Notes under the pieces: generated by a model
What the model was told of the DNA's origin: nothing
Database searches by the model: none
The model's input: the letters and a program-made list of their open reading frames with translations, nothing else
Program-made: the position numbers and the translations under genes
Shown: positions 5,716-6,711 of the stretch, one piece after another
Position numbering within the stretch: position 1 is the first letter of the stretch
Layout of the letters: each line of letters begins with the position of its first letter
Assembly (NCBI GenBank): GCA_902489855.1
Contig: CABUBS010000115.1
Location: 1 to 6,711 of the forward strand
Origin: an uncultured Collinsella sp.
Lineage (GTDB): Bacteria > Actinomycetota > Coriobacteriia > Coriobacteriales > Coriobacteriaceae
Reading direction: 5' to 3'
DNA length: 6,711 nt

Positions 5716-6711
5716 GTGGACGGGCACGTGCAACATGACGGCTTTGGCCGCGACATTAACTACCTGCGCATTGCCGTTACCGACAAGTGCAATTTCCGCT
5801 GCATTTACTGCATGCCGGCCGATGGCGTGGCGCCCCGCGCGCACGACGAGTTACTCAGTGCCGAGGAAATTGCCCGCTTTGTGCGCTTGGTGGCGGGAGA
5901 GGGCATTCGCCGCGTGCGTCTGACGGGCGGCGAGCCGCTGGTCAGCCGTCGTATCATCCCGCTTATCCGCGACATCCGCGCGATCCCGCAGATCGAGGAC
6001 ATCTCGCTTACCACCAATGGCGCCCTGCTGCCCAAGCTGGCGCCGCAGCTCAAAGACGCGGGGCTTAACCGCGTCAACATTTCGCTCGATACGCTCGACC
6101 CTACGCTGTTTGGAAAGATCACGCGTCTGGGCCGGCTCGAGCAGACCATGGCTGGCATCGACGCGGCGCTGGCTTGGGGCTTTGAGCCCGTTAAGGTCAA
6201 CTGCGTTGTTGTGCGCCGGCTCAACCAGGATGTGGCGGCTCTTGCGCGCCTGACCGTCGACCGCCCCATCCATCTGCGCTTTATCGAATACATGCCCATC
6301 GGCGACGAGCACACGAGCTCGCATTGCGCCGTGGACCCGCATACGCCCGCGCTCAATCCGGCGCTGTGGGACGCGAGCGATACCGTGCCGAGCGACGAGC
6401 TGCGGGCGCGCATCAATGCCGGGGCCGCGGCGGCGGGACTGGGCGAGCTCGAGCCGCTCGACATCAACGACGCCCCTGCCGGCGCGGGCCCTGCGCGCTA
6501 TTGGCACTTTCCGGGCGCGGCGGGCACGGTCGGTTTCATCAGCGCCATGTCCAACCATTTTTGCGCGAGCTGCAACCGTCTGCGCCTGACGGCGGACGGC
6601 AGCGTGCGCCCCTGCTTGTTCAGCGATGCCGAGTATTCGGTTCGCGAGGCGCTGCGCCGTGGTGATGATATGCAGGTACCCTCGGCGACGGCGATACGGT
6701 GCGTCTCGGCC
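5716..6711 (+). CDS. moaA: GTP 3',8-cyclase MoaA (molybdenum cofactor step 1), C-terminus cut by right edge
   Basis: MoaA is a cytoplasmic radical-SAM enzyme that, with MoaC, turns GTP into cyclic pyranopterin monophosphate, the first step of molybdenum cofactor synthesis. The 332 codons present begin at GTG with MDGHVQHDGFGRDINYLRIA. The radical-SAM cluster is Cys25, Cys29 and Cys32 (CNFRCIYC), followed by the SAM-binding GGEPL (71-75), LTTNG (98-102), NISLDTLD (121-128) and the RFIEYMPIG segment (188-196). The second, GTP-binding iron-sulfur cluster is formed by Cys283, Cys286 and Cys300 (FCASCNRLRLTADG), with the exact MoaA spacing C-x2-C-x13-C. No stop is reached before the edge; family members usually have 320-340 residues, so only a short tail is missing. 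The stretch at 200-222 is somewhat longer than usual. It probably leads further moa/mob genes to the right, which cannot be seen. The last dozen or so residues do not look like the usual K-P-x-x-H ending. Confidence 0.95.
   Translation, partial: MDGHVQHDGFGRDINYLRIAVTDKCNFRCIYCMPADGVAPRAHDELLSAEEIARFVRLVAGEGIRRVRLTGGEPLVSRRIIPLIRDIRAIPQIEDISLTTNGALLPKLAPQLKDAGLNRVNISLDTLDPTLFGKITRLGRLEQTMAGIDAALAWGFEPVKVNCVVVRRLNQDVAALARLTVDRPIHLRFIEYMPIGDEHTSSHCAVDPHTPALNPALWDASDTVPSDELRARINAGAAAAGLGELEPLDINDAPAGAGPARYWHFPGAAGTVGFISAMSNHFCASCNRLRLTADGSVRPCLFSDAEYSVREALRRGDDMQVPSATAIRCVSA

Overview
The window looks like a chromosomal stretch from a high-GC Actinomycetota, most likely a gut member of the Coriobacteriia (a Collinsella-type genome). 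This rests on the strong GCC/CTC/CGC codon bias, the protein style of the ABC pair and MoaA, and the coriobacterial look of the putative nuclease. It is an inference from recognition, since no database search was possible.

Layout. (1) Bases 1-252, minus strand: the first 84 residues of a MATE-family efflux protein that runs off the left edge. Upstream of it lies a promoter with the MerR-family design, a 19-bp spacer filled by a dyad. (2) Bases 253-511: a divergent control region. It carries the MATE promoter leftwards and, rightwards, a good sigma70-type promoter (TTGACA, 16 bp, AATAAT) for the ABC operon, with a perfect 12-bp palindrome next to its -35 box. (3) Bases 512-4232, plus strand: two overlapping genes for the halves of a heterodimeric type IV ABC exporter. 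The first half has a degenerate ATP site (Asp in place of the catalytic Glu, Gln in place of the switch His). The second has the intact Glu and His but an LSQGQ signature. Together they make one consensus and one degenerate ATP site, as in TM287/288-like exporters.

(4) Bases 4282-5586: a single 345-residue gene bracketed by two 64-65 nt near-palindromes that are close copies of each other and differ by paired, compensatory changes. The protein combines an AbiEi-antitoxin-like N-terminal and middle part with a C-terminal DUF559/Vsr-like PD-(D/E)XK nuclease fold. Its codon use is looser than that of its neighbours. This is the accessory part of the window and the best candidate for something undescribed. 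(5) Bases 5716-6711, plus strand: most of moaA, the radical-SAM GTP 3',8-cyclase of molybdenum cofactor synthesis, open at the right edge.

How the genes work together: the MATE protein and the ABC heterodimer are two divergently transcribed exporters and may both belong to an efflux or stress response. MoaA is unrelated housekeeping metabolism and probably begins a cofactor operon that continues to the right. The hairpin-flanked nuclease-like gene has no obvious partner and looks like an insertion between the efflux locus and the moa locus.
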